Source: Chara braunii
Lineage: Eukaryota > Streptophyta > Charophyceae > Charales > Characeae
Reading direction: 5' to 3'
NCBI GenBank assembly: GCA_003427395.1
Contig: BFEA01000619.1
Coordinates: forward strand, 422,273-463,509
Length of the DNA stretch: 41,237 bases
Notes under the pieces: model-generated
Told to the model about the DNA's origin: nothing
The model's database searches: none
What the model saw: only the letters and a program-made list of their open reading frames with translations
Shown: positions 21,391 through 31,383 of the stretch, one piece after another
How the letters are laid out: each line of letters begins with the position of its first letter
Position numbering within the stretch: the first letter of the stretch is position 1
Position numbers and translations under genes: made by a program

Positions 21391-23594
21391 GCGGAGCACA
21401 AGCATTTTTTTTTTTTTTTTTTTTTTTTTTTTGACACAACACAGAGCGACGACGTGCTGCCATTTTCCGACGACAGTTCGGCACGCCATTGGAATTGCGG
21501 CACGACGGTAGGACGTGTGGCGCGGCAGTGGAGGTTTTTTTTGTTTTGGCGCGGCGTCTGCTTTTCTTGGTAAAGGTCTGCTACCATTGGTGTGTACGGC
21601 AGCAGTAGCGTGACATGGTGGCGGTTGACAGCATGCTACGATACGAAATCTGAGCGCGACGGGCGGGTTTATTTTTTATGCAGCTTATGAAATAAATGTT
21701 TTGTAGATGGGACTACCCAACACTAGCAGTAGTGCGGGACTACTTGGGACCGACTGGGATCAATTGGGATCGACGCAAGACGCGGTGGATTTTTTTGGGA
21801 CGAGTGTGGCTCGTCATCTTCGCACTTGGGACTGCCGCGAGTGAAACTTGTGAGTCGGGAACAGACTGGGACAAACATTTGGTCCAAAACTTACCTCGGG
21901 ACTGCGGTTTCTTCGGCGACGCGTATATGTCATTTGGCTTTCTTGAGTGAGCCACGACCCGTTCGACACCACTTCACTCAAGGTCAGTCAGTGGACGACT
22001 CAGACTCCCTTCACACCTGTGTGCACCCACACAGTGCTTGACCATTTTGCTTTGAATTTTCAGGAGAAAGGTTGAGTGGGGTTGTGGGCGTCATGCATGA
22101 GTGAAAAAGTGGGTCTGACGTGAGAAGTGGGACTTTGCTTGTCTTCTTTTGATCGTGTTGTGTGCGTGGTGTGTAGGTGAGTAAAAAGACGAAGATGCTA
22201 TTTGACAAAATGACGGAGAGTTTGACCCTTATCTTTTTATGTTCGTCAGTGAGTTCAGTGAACTTGCTTGCTATTTTTGAAGGATAATCGATGAGTGCTG
22301 TGAGAAAAGAAATCTTGATGACAGAAAGAGAATCAAAGCATAACGAATTTAACTCTTCCTAAGGAAACCCGTTTTATCTCGAATAACCCTATCTACCTAT
22401 ACATGTCTAAGTGGTTCTCATTCTCTATCACCTCAGACTCTTTTCGTCCAAATTACCTTGAGTTTAAAAAATGAGAACAGTTAAAACCTGCTTGGGGTGA
22501 ACACATTTTCTTTCTCCAGGAAGCATCTGGGGCGGGGGTTCGTTGCTTTAGGAGCCGGCCCTGTTATCGACCCAGAGTGGACCGTTTTTACGGGGGGGTA
22601 CTTTGCCGGTTCGGTAGAGAGGACCCGACTTCTGAGATCCGAGTCTTGTGCTCGGGCGAGGAGGAGGAGTACCCCAGACCAGTTCCTAGAGGGAGAGACA
22701 TCTAACACTTCAAGCAATGCCCCTGATCAAGAATCATTCGTCATCGAAGAAAATTGAGAATGAGTAAAGATGAGAATGTGTGCCTAGTCTTAGGTCGGCG
22801 GTAGGTCAGAATGAATGACTTTGGCGGCAAGTTTCATCAAGTGAAAACTAAGGCGACCGACTACCTTGTCGGTTGTATTGAGGTTATTATCAGTAGTCAA
22901 CTCGTTGTTTGCGGTTGTTTGATTGTTTTATGGTGTGCGACCCGCGGTGGTCGGATTTTATTCTGATCTTGTGTTATTGGATGATGAATTGTTTCTTTCA
23001 ATTATCATTTTCGATGGGATATATATTCCTGTCGACTACGGTCGACTTCTTTTGATGTAATCGTCTGTGAATGTTATAATTCTCTTTGGTTATATGTATA
23101 AGGGACTAAGATAACTATTTGGGTTTCACGCTTGCTTGAAACCATCCTAATCGACCGGCGTACGCTTCGTACTTAGGAGATCAGCGTCGTAGGAACGGAC
23201 GACGTTCGGGTCCGCTTGGCATTAACCAAGCGTATCTATACTACAGCGAACGAGCAAACGCCCTCGGCTGACCTACCTCTGTGACTGCATTTAAAAGTTT
23301 TCGCATATGGGTCGGTAGCTCGGTAGGGATACGCCCTTAAGGGTGGTGACAACCCCTTAGGGAAGCAAACTTATACCCTGCGGGAACCTATCCTGTCGTA
23401 GGGGACCGCGGGATGTATAGCTGGCGCACCCGGCCAGAGCGGCGAGGGGACGACGCGACCGCACCCGTTTCGACGGCTCGCGGAAAGTAATGCGTCATTT
23501 CCTGAGTTGTCTCTTAAGTTATGTTTTGTTTAAACTCCTGTGTGACATGGCCGGGAGGGCCCTCGCTCGCGCAGGGGCCGATGCGCTCGACACG

Positions 23595-23612
23595 TGGCGC
23601 CATTGCCGGGGA
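23595..23612 (+). promoter_or_regulatory. Primer-binding site, tRNA-Asp type
   Basis: TGGCGCCATTGCCGGGGA begins two bases after the 5' LTR. It matches the complement of the plant tRNA-Asp 3' end (TGGCGCCGTTGCCGGGGA) at 17 of 18 positions. tRNA-Asp priming is known for some plant Ty3/Gypsy elements of the Athila type. The tRNA sequence is from memory. Confidence 0.75.
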
Positions 23613-24833
23613 TAACGACAAACAATCGTTGTCCCTAGTGGAACGACACTTGGGTATTTTATTTTATAGTGAATATATTTATCATATTCTCATTATTTTA
23701 TCTTCATTGATTGATTTTATTATCATTTTGTCTCGATAATTTTTTTTTCGGATTTCATTCTTAAGATTATTTTGGTTATTTTTGAACATTCAAGTTAGGT
23801 TTAAATTCATAATATCTTGATATTAATTGTGTCGTACTTTGATATTGTTTTGATATACGAGTTATTGTGTTAAGAATTATCATTTTCATGTGCCATATCT
23901 TAATGATATCGTTTATCATGAACTTTGAGGTATTATTTTTGCTTATAATTCTTGCGTAAATTCTTATTGGTTGGAACTATTTTGAGAAGTTGTCAACCAA
24001 ACATTAACTTCCTTTTGATATTATTTAGAAGATTTATTTAGTCATACGTCAGATATTGAAATGATGAATATTTCGATCAATCAGTTTACCCGGATTCCCA
24101 TTCATTTTGAGATTATTCGTTTTATTGATGCATTTCTATGATTGAAGGCATCTGATTTATTGTTGAAGATTTATTTCGCTTGGATCGTTATAAATTTCAT
24201 GTGAAAGCATTTGTTGTAAGTTGTATTGTTGTGTTTGCATATTTTTGAAGTAAGTCTTAGAGGCCTTATCATGTCTCGATAAATTTCTGATGGATTTGTG
24301 AGCTCCGTAGGTGGTAGTGAGGCCCACGTCGGAGCTATGCTCCTGGTCCATATGGGATGTTTTCTTCTGTACCCTATGTGGTTTAAGGGAAGAAGGACTA
24401 CATTATCACTGAAAGGGAGGAAGGTGTTGAGGTCTTATTAGAATGATGCTTGTAGAGTAGATGACTATCGTTTGCCGCAAGGGGAGGAGTGGCTACCTAA
24501 CCTCGTGTCAAGCATGGTCATCGTACATCTATGACCGGGGTCTAGCCAGCCTCGATTATTTTAGGTGGGGCAGTTCTACTGTGCACGCAGAAGACTAATG
24601 AGATCGAAAACACTGGAATCGGAGGGAATGTGGTGACGCTCGAATCTTAAGCGGGGCTTGATGTCGAGATGTTTTCCTCATATGGATTACACCACTCCTC
24701 GACGCATTCACAAGGGGTGTCAGAAATATCGGGCATGATGACTTAAGTGGGGACAAATGTAATGTCGAACTTGGTCGAAGGACTTTGGAAGAATGATTTC
24801 TCTCTTGAATGATTAAATTTTTTTGAAAGGTCT

Positions 24834-25270
24834 GTCAGGGGCTATTCCTGGCTCACTCTTGTCAGCACATTAATGTGGTATAGTAGTGACAGTAATGGAT
24901 AGTGGCTTGAGTGATTTTTTTTGTATTGTCGGAGGGCTTCCGACATCATTCAAGAGAGACTAACGCTTGTATTGAGTGGCCGCCAGTGGGATGATACTGG
25001 GATCATTTTGAAAAAGTTCCTCTAAATTAAAGGCTTCCAGGGGCTAGACCTGCGTCCAAGTTTGATAACGGCTTGCCAGAGGCTAATCTGGTATCATTCT
25101 ACCCACTTATATGTTATAGGAATGGAAGGCTCGCCAGAGGCTATATCTGGTGGTATTTTGTTGAATTGCAAGGGTTCTGGAGGCTATATCCAGAGTTTTG
25201 AGTGGGGCTCCTGGAGGCTAAATCCAGTTTTGTTGTTATATTGTTGTAAAAGTTCCGGCTTAGTTCCGGA
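24834..25270 (+). other. Cluster of GGCTA-loop hairpins in the LARD-like interior
   Basis: Small perfect or near-perfect hairpins, stem/loop/stem: CAGG-GGCTATT-CCTG (24836-24850), TGTCGGA-GGGCT-TCCGACA (24927-24945), CCAGT-GGGATGAT-ACTGG (24983-25000), CAGG-GGCTAGA-CCTG (25038-25052), CCAGA-GGCTAA-TCTGG (25076-25091), CCAGA-GGCTATA-TCTGG (25134-25150), TCTGGA-GGCTATA-TCCAGA (25176-25194), CTGGA-GGCTAAA-TCCAG (25211-25227), TCCGG-CTTAGTT-CCGGA (25254-25270). Loops stay similar while stems change on both sides together. This suggests a conserved RNA structure; its role is unknown. Confidence 0.7.
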
Positions 25271-26652
25271 CAATTGTTGGAATTGTTGTGTATTGTGATC
25301 GTTAATTTCACATGAAAATTTTATAAGGACCCTGATTCTATTGTGATGGTGAACGACGGGGACGTCGTTCAATGGGGTCCGAAAATGTTGTCGGGGCAAA
25401 TACCCTGACAAGGGTATTTGCCGGGGTTTTCAACGTCGGACGTTGTCCGACTTTTTCGTAGAATTGAAGGACTTCAAGTTGACGAGACTGACGTTGCCAA
25501 AGTTGTTCACACAGACCTATGACCGGTAGGCTTAAACTTTTTTTTTTAAGCTAGACGTCGCTGACGTCCGACTGAAATAGTGGTAATCAGTGGTGTGACC
25601 ACTAATCACGGCATCTGACGGAGCAATGGAATAGTTTGGTCGAGGGACTACTAGGATTATACCTACCCTACCTAAAAAGGTGGTGCGTGGCGGTAGGCTG
25701 CACGATTCAGGGCCTAAGTGCGTTCAAAGTGGCGACCTTACCGTTTTTTTTTTTTTTTTTTTTTTTTTTTTCTTAAGATCACGAGCGTGCGCACCAAGGG
25801 CTGAAATGGATGGCACGGTAGCCGCAGGGTGCGGCAAGCGTAGGGCTCGCCAACCAGCCACCCTGCCTGCAGCCACCCAGCATGCAGCCAACCGGCCAAC
25901 AATCAGTCTGCAGCCAGCCGACAAGCAATCAGCCTGTAGCCAGTCAACCAACAATCAGCCAGCAATCAGCCAGCAACCAGCCAGCCGCAGATTGAAGCAG
26001 TAGAAGTCCGCTTGCCTGGATGGCAGCCTGCTGGGCCCCGTAACCCTTCATATATGTGGGTTGCTCTCATCCCTATATGAGATAGGAGGTAGCCCAGTAG
26101 GTACAACTACCAAACTTCTACGCGCAGATTCAGGGATCGAGCCGGCGATAAGCAGTCTGGGCTAGCTCCTTTTCCTTTGGAGCTGCCCACTTTACCAGCA
26201 TGAAGCACGGTCATTTTCGACCATGAGATCATCAAATCTCACGGCTGGGAACGGCCGTCTGGCTGCAGCTTGACCCTTGCGCAAGGATGACACGCATAAA
26301 TCGAGAAATGGTCCAAAATCCCGGTAGGGATTTGAACCCGGGTCTGTACCTCGATGTGCCATAGTAGGCCACGATGGGACATGACCGTTGGCAAAGCCGA
26401 CGTAATAAAAAAAAAAAAAAAAAAAAAAGGGAAAACAGCCTTTGTAGACTATGTTTTGTGCTCCCACATCATCTTGGAGACTGTGTGGGAGTATAAAGAC
26501 TCCCACTTCGTTTTGGACAGATGATTGTGGCCGCGAGATCTTGAAATCTCGCGGCCCACAGTTCATACACGGAAAGCAAGAGGGGGTTGGAGTTAAGTGG
26601 AGAGTGAGAGAGAGAGAGAAATGGGAGGATGGGGAGAGGAGGACCTGTTCCT

Positions 26653-26827
26653 NNNNNNNNNNNNNNNNNNNNNNNNNNNNNNNNNNNNNNNNNNNNNNNN
26701 NNNNNNNNNNNNNNNNNNNNNNNNNNNNNNNNNNNNNNNNNNNNNNNNNNNNNNNNNNNNNNNNNNNNNNNNNNNNNNNNNNNNNNNNNNNNNNNNNNNN
26801 NNNNNNNNNNNNNNNNNNNNNNNNNNN
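26653..26827. other. Assembly gap (175 N)
   Basis: A run of undetermined bases lies in the 3' LTR. The 5' LTR has about 103 bases between the same flanking sequences (19941 and 20045), containing G-rich and long A-rich runs that probably defeated assembly. The N count may not reflect true length. Confidence 0.95.
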
Positions 26828-28193
26828 GTTTTTTTGAGAAGCTGTATTTTTCAGTTTGCGCCACAATTTTTTTTGTGGCGTAAAACAATTTTCTTGACCT
26901 TGATTTGTTTTCTGTAGGTAGTCAGGCACCTAGGCCATCTGCATGAATGTTTTTAGATTTTTTTATCCAACGAATATTTTTCTAAAATTCTTCAGAGTCG
27001 AGGTACTTTTTGCACCCTGCTCTGAGCCTGTCGGGATTTGAACTCGTAAATTTTAACGAGTTCTTTTCCTACCTCTCCCAATCTGACGACTGCCATCCCC
27101 GTTTTCAGGGGAGGGCAGGGGAGAAAAGAGAAAAAGTAGATAAAAGGGAAAAGGGAAAAGCCACGGCCACGAATGTGGCCGCGGCCCGCGACTATGATCA
27201 CATACAAGCCAAACTGGCTTGAATGTGACTCAGGCCAGAGGCTGGGGAGATGAAGGGGTAATGACGGGAACTTGGCTGGAAACAACCATTTTCCCGCTGA
27301 ACCTGCACTCAGTGTGGGGCAAGGGAGAAAAAGAGGGGGGCAGTTGAGTACAACTTCCACCCTAAGTGTGTGGTTGAGGTGAGACAGCCTCAATCCGTTG
27401 ATCTGGCTCAGATCAACGGCCCCAGGCAAGTGACGAATTTTGCCTGGGGGCAGCTGATGCTGCTGCTGCCCTCCTCAGCCACTACAAAAGAGGCAGCCGT
27501 CCCCCAGCTGCCTCACACTTGCCTCCGGCTGCCAGTGTGTGACAGCACACTTGCCTCATTGCTGGAGTGCTGGAGAGGAGGCATGAGTGCTGCCGGCGGA
27601 GCTAGAGGACTGCAGAGGAGCGGAGCGACGAAGGAGGAGACAGCCATAGTCGTGGTTGGAGCACTCTGCTCCACCCCTTGGCAGGCTGGTCTTTGGTGGG
27701 ACTCTGCGACAGCATGGTGAGAAGCGGCAGCGGAGCGTGGCAAGGAGCAGCGGGGAGCACGACAACTGGTGGAGGTGTGTCCACCGATATTTTCGGCAAC
27801 CATTACCCATTTTTGTGGGGTTATGCTGCCGAAATACCACGGCGTCGGCCCGACACCTTTATTTTGAGCGTTGACGTTGCCGTTTTGACGACACGTCGGC
27901 GACACTTTGTTTTGAAGAGTGACGCTGCCGTTTTCACGGCACGGTAGTATAACGTGGCGAATTGCTGCCGTCTTTTTGCGGTAGTACAGCACGGTGAAGC
28001 GTCGCCGTCTTTTTGCGGTGGTACGACACGGCGAAGCGCTGCCGTCTTTTTGCGGTGGTACGGCACGGCGAAGCGCTGCCGTTTTTTTGCGGTAGTACGG
28101 CAAGGCAAAGCGCTGCCGTCTTTTTGCGGTGGTACAGCACGGCAAGGCGCCTCCGTCTTTTTATACGGTGGTACGGCACGACGGAGCGCTGAC

Positions 28194-28230
<37 letters not shown>

Positions 28231-29223
28231 ACAGGGCACAGAGCGACGACGTGCTGCCATTTTTTGACGAGAGTTCGACACGGCAGTGGAAATGCGGCAC
28301 GACAGTAGGACGTGTGGCGCGGCAGTGGAGGTTTTTTTTTACGGCGCTGAAAGTTTTTTTTTTGTTTTGGCGCGACGTCTGCTTTTCTTTGTAAAGGTCT
28401 GCTACTATTGGTGTGTACGGCAGCAGTAGCGTGACATGGTGGCGGTTGACGGCATGCGACGATACGAAATCTGAGCGAGACGGGCGGGTTTATTTTTTAT
28501 GCAGCATATGAAATAAATGTTTTGTAGATGGGACTACCCAACACTAGCAGTAGTGAGGGACCACTTGGGATCGGCTGGGATCAGTTGGGATCGACGCAAG
28601 ACGCGGTGGATTTTTTTGGGACGAGTGTGGCTCGCCATCTTCGTACTTGGGACTGCCGCGAGTGAAACTTGCGAGTCGGAAACAGACTGGCACAAACAAT
28701 TGGTCCAAGACTTACCTCGGGACTGCGGTTTCTTCGGCGACGCGTATATGTGATTTGGCTTTCTTGAGTGAGCCATGACGCGTTCGACACCACTTCACTC
28801 AAGGTCAGTCAGTGGATGACTCAGACTCCCTTCACACCTGTGTGCACCCACACAGTGCTTGCCCATTTTGCTTTGAATGTTCAGGAGAAAGGTTGAGTGG
28901 GGTTGTGGGCGTCATGTATGAGTGAAAAGGTGGGTCTGACGTGAGTAGTGGGATTTTGGTTGTCCTCTTTTGATCGTGTTGTGTGCGTGGTGTGCAGGTG
29001 AGTAAAAAGACGAAGATGCTATTTGACAAAATGACGGAGAGTTTGACCCTTATCTTTTTCCGTTCGTCAGTGAGTTCAGTGAACTTGCTTGCTATTTTTG
29101 AAGGATAATCGACAAGTGCCGTGAGAAAAGAAATCTTGATGACAGAAAGAGAATCAAAGCATAACGAATTGAATTCTTCCCAAGGAAACTCGTTTTATCT
29201 CGAATAACCCTATCTACGTATAC

Positions 29224-29526
29224 ATGTCTAGTAAGTGGTTCTCATTCTCTATCACTTCTGACTCTTTTCGTCCAAATTACCTTAAGTTTAAAAAACGAGA
29301 ACAGTTAAAACCTACTTGGGGTGAACACATTTTCTTTCTCCAGGAAGCATCTGGGGCGGGGGTTCGTTGCTTTAGGAGCCGGCCCTGTTATCGACCTAGA
29401 GTGGACCGTTTCTACGGGGGGGTACTTTGCCGGTTCAGGGGAGACGGCCCGACTTCTGAGATCCGAGTCTTGTACTCGGGCGAGGATGAGTACCACAGAC
29501 CACTTCCTAGAGGGAGAGACATCTAA
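29224..29526 (+). CDS. Possible small LTR-encoded ORF, about 100 aa, unrecognised
   Basis: An ATG frame beginning MSSKWFSFSITSDS and ending RPLPRGRDI runs for 100 codons in the 3' LTR. The same frame in the 5' LTR (about 22404-22712) matches but has a TGA in place of CGA. Between the LTRs the frame is kept across two 3-base indels, and several differences fall at silent third positions, but first- and second-position changes are also common. No domain was recognised. A second overlapping frame (MNTFSFSRKHLGRG) is open in both LTRs and weakens the case. Treat as a candidate only. Confidence 0.2.
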   Translation: MSSKWFSFSITSDSFRPNYLKFKKREQLKPTWGEHIFFLQEASGAGVRCFRSRPCYRPRVDRFYGGVLCRFRGDGPTSEIRVLYSGEDEYHRPLPRGRDI

Positions 29527-30413
29527 CACTTCAAGCAATGCCCCTGATCAAGAATCATTCGTCATCGAAGAAAATTGAGAATGAGTAAGGATGAGAATGT
29601 GTGCCTAGTCTTAGGTCGGCGGTAGGTCAGAATGAATGACTTTGGCGGCAAGTTTCATCAAGTCAAAACTAAGGCGACCGACTACCTTGTCGGTTGCATT
29701 GAGGTTATTATCAGTAGTCAACTCGTTGTTGGCGGTTGTTTGATTGTTTTATGGTGTGCGACCCGCGGTGGTCGGATTTTATTATGATCTTGTGTTATTG
29801 AATGATGAATTGTTTCTTTCAATTATCATTTTCGATAGGATATATATTCCTGTCGACTACGGTCGACTTCTTTTGATGTAATCGTCTGTGAATGTTATAA
29901 TTCTCTTTGGTTATATGTCTAAGGGACTAGGATAACCATTTGGGTTTCACGCTTGCTTGAAACCATCCTAATCGACCGGCGTACGCTTCGTACTTAGGAG
30001 ATCAGCGCCGTAGGAACGGACGACGTTCGGGTCCGCTTGGCGTTAACCAAGCGTATCTATACTACAGCGAACGAGCAAACGCCCTCGGCTGACCTACCTC
30101 TGTGACTGCATTTAAAAGTTTTCGCATGTGGGTCGGTAGCTCGGTAGGGATACGCCCTTAAGGGTGGTGACCACCCCTTAGGGAAGCAAACTTATACCCC
30201 GCGGGAACCTATCCTGTCGTAGGGGACCGCGAGATGTATAGCTGGTGCACCCGACTAGAGCGGCGAGGGGACGACGCGACCACACCCGTTTCGACGGCTC
30301 GCGGAAAGTAATGCGTCATTTCGTGAGTTGTCTAGTAAGTTATGTTTTGTTTAAACTCCTGTGTGACATGGCCGGGAGGGCTCTCGCTCGCGAGGGGGCC
30401 GATGCACTCGACA

Positions 30414-30537
30414 ACGCCTCTCAGCGCCAGGTCTCCAATGAACGACAAACGATGTAATCGAATCAACCGGTTAAACTTAATAGTTAGCCGCCACCTCTTC
30501 TCGGTATCATTTCCTAGTGGGTTACGACCATAAGTGC
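30414..30537 (-). other. PLE copy 3 leader, separated by the LTR element
   Basis: Resumes with ACGCCTCTCAGC directly after the LTR retrotransposon and matches the leaders of copies 1, 2 and 4. Its other end is at 18395-18411. Compared with copy 1, the remnant before the insertion lacks about 16 bases near AATCGTCGTCGCAATC. Confidence 0.75.
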
Positions 30538-31383
30538 AGGAAGCAACAACATGTACCGCATGCGCAGTCATCAACAACACTCAAACATGAAAGCAACATG
30601 TAGGAGTAAAAAGTTGTATACGTTATCAATCACGAAATAATATGAAACACGTTAACAGTGGTGGTTAACAGTGAATCCATGAAGCATAGATAATGACAAC
30701 GTGATAAAAAAAAACCTCCCCTAGTGAGAGAAGTCACTCCATCAGGCTTTTCCACTCTACTTCCATCAACCACGATAGTCGTTGACATAGTCAGAACAAC
30801 CAGTCGTACCGCTAAGCTCCGCCGTTCAGTCTGTCACGTTATCGTCTGTTCGGACGAAAGGGCGTCTGTCTTACCATTGTCAACTCAAATACCCTACGAC
30901 TAATTGTTCGTCAACATCAATGTTCATGCCATTACCTACCGTCCTACGGTACTGGCTCAAAAGGTTGTAATGAAACAAGTTCCTAACTCAGTCTCTAGTA
31001 TCAACTTACAAGGCAATGGCTCGAGCTTCGGTAGTATACACTATACTAAACAACCGGTCGATCAACTAAACCTCAAAAGCAAATTCACAGGGTACTGGTT
31101 CAAGTCTATCTTCAGATCTCAAAAGGTCTGACCAAGGGCCAGATATCCTGTAGGGTTTTCCCTGGTCCATATATTCCAGCTTATATTCCGAAACAGAGTG
31201 TCGAGGAAAAAAGGAAGGACTACGTCAACTACCATGCATATTCTATCCCAGTCAATCATTTAGCTCACTCACCAATGAAAAACATATTAAACTATCATAT
31301 TGTCATACATCCAACTCACTGTGGTAGCATCCTACCAACACATCACAGAACAATTCCTACACAGGACTGGGATCTATCCATTT
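30538..31383 (-). other. PLE copy 4: 3' UTR / pseudo-LTR segment
   Basis: Uninterrupted copy of the repeated 3' block. The 5-bp hairpin is kept as CGTCT-GTTC-GGACG, where the single change still allows a G-U pair. Confidence 0.75.

Larger units (their letters stand above)
18412..23592 (+). repeat. 5' LTR, 5181 bp
   Basis: Starts TGTCGGGG and ends CTCGACA. In order it contains a CAGCCAGCAATCAG-type minisatellite (about 18890-19020), a 259-bp tandem duplication (19048-19568), GGCCGCGAGAT hairpins, two tRNA-like B boxes on the minus strand, A- and T-homopolymers, a 37-bp GC-rich minisatellite (about 21160-21390), and a more uniform last 1.2 kb. Several frames of up to about 200 codons occur, but they are low-complexity or not preserved between LTRs. 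The LTR is exceptionally long and may itself have captured other repeats. Confidence 0.85.
23593..25388 (+). other. Non-coding internal domain of the LARD-like element
   Basis: It contains the primer site, then an AT-rich stretch (about 23640-24300), then a hairpin-rich 3' part. No frame longer than about 80 codons exists and no gag, RT or integrase motif is visible. The last 40 bases before the 3' LTR hold a perfect 7-bp hairpin, GAACGAC-GGGGAC-GTCGTTC (25351-25370), and a weakly purine-rich AATGGGGTCCGAAAATGT that may act as polypurine tract. Mobility would depend on proteins supplied in trans. Confidence 0.75.
18412..30413 (+). mobile_element. 12-kb LARD-like LTR retrotransposon inside PLE copy 3
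   Basis: Two long direct repeats (18412-23592 and 25389-30413) begin TGTCGGGGCAAATACC and end CTCGACA, giving TG...CA termini. Both flanks carry ACGC (18408-18411 and 30414-30417). Joining them restores the uninterrupted PLE sequence ACACGCCTCTCAGC seen in copies 1, 2 and 4. A primer-binding site follows the first LTR. The internal domain is only 1.8 kb and has no gag, protease, integrase or RT frame. Large LTRs with a short non-coding interior define LARD-type non-autonomous elements. Orientation is set by the primer site. Confidence 0.85.
25389..30413 (+). repeat. 3' LTR, about 5.0 kb including an N gap
   Basis: Same start and end as the 5' LTR. The first bases form a perfect 11-bp inverted repeat, GGCAAATACCC-TGACAA-GGGTATTTGCC (25395-25422), which has decayed in the 5' LTR. 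The 259-bp segment is single here. The 37-bp minisatellite is at about 27950-28195, followed by a poly-T run of about 34 bases. The last 1.2 kb is nearly identical to the 5' LTR. Confidence 0.85.

Noticed and set aside
20722-21587. Arg/Lys/Ala-rich frames on both strands of the LTR (also 27513-28300)
   Set aside because: Produced by the 37-bp GC-rich minisatellite and poly-T tract.
18412-30413. Simple segmental duplication instead of an LTR element
   Set aside because: TG...CA ends, a primer-binding site next to the first repeat, and restoration of the PLE sequence with a 4-bp duplication favour an LTR retrotransposon.
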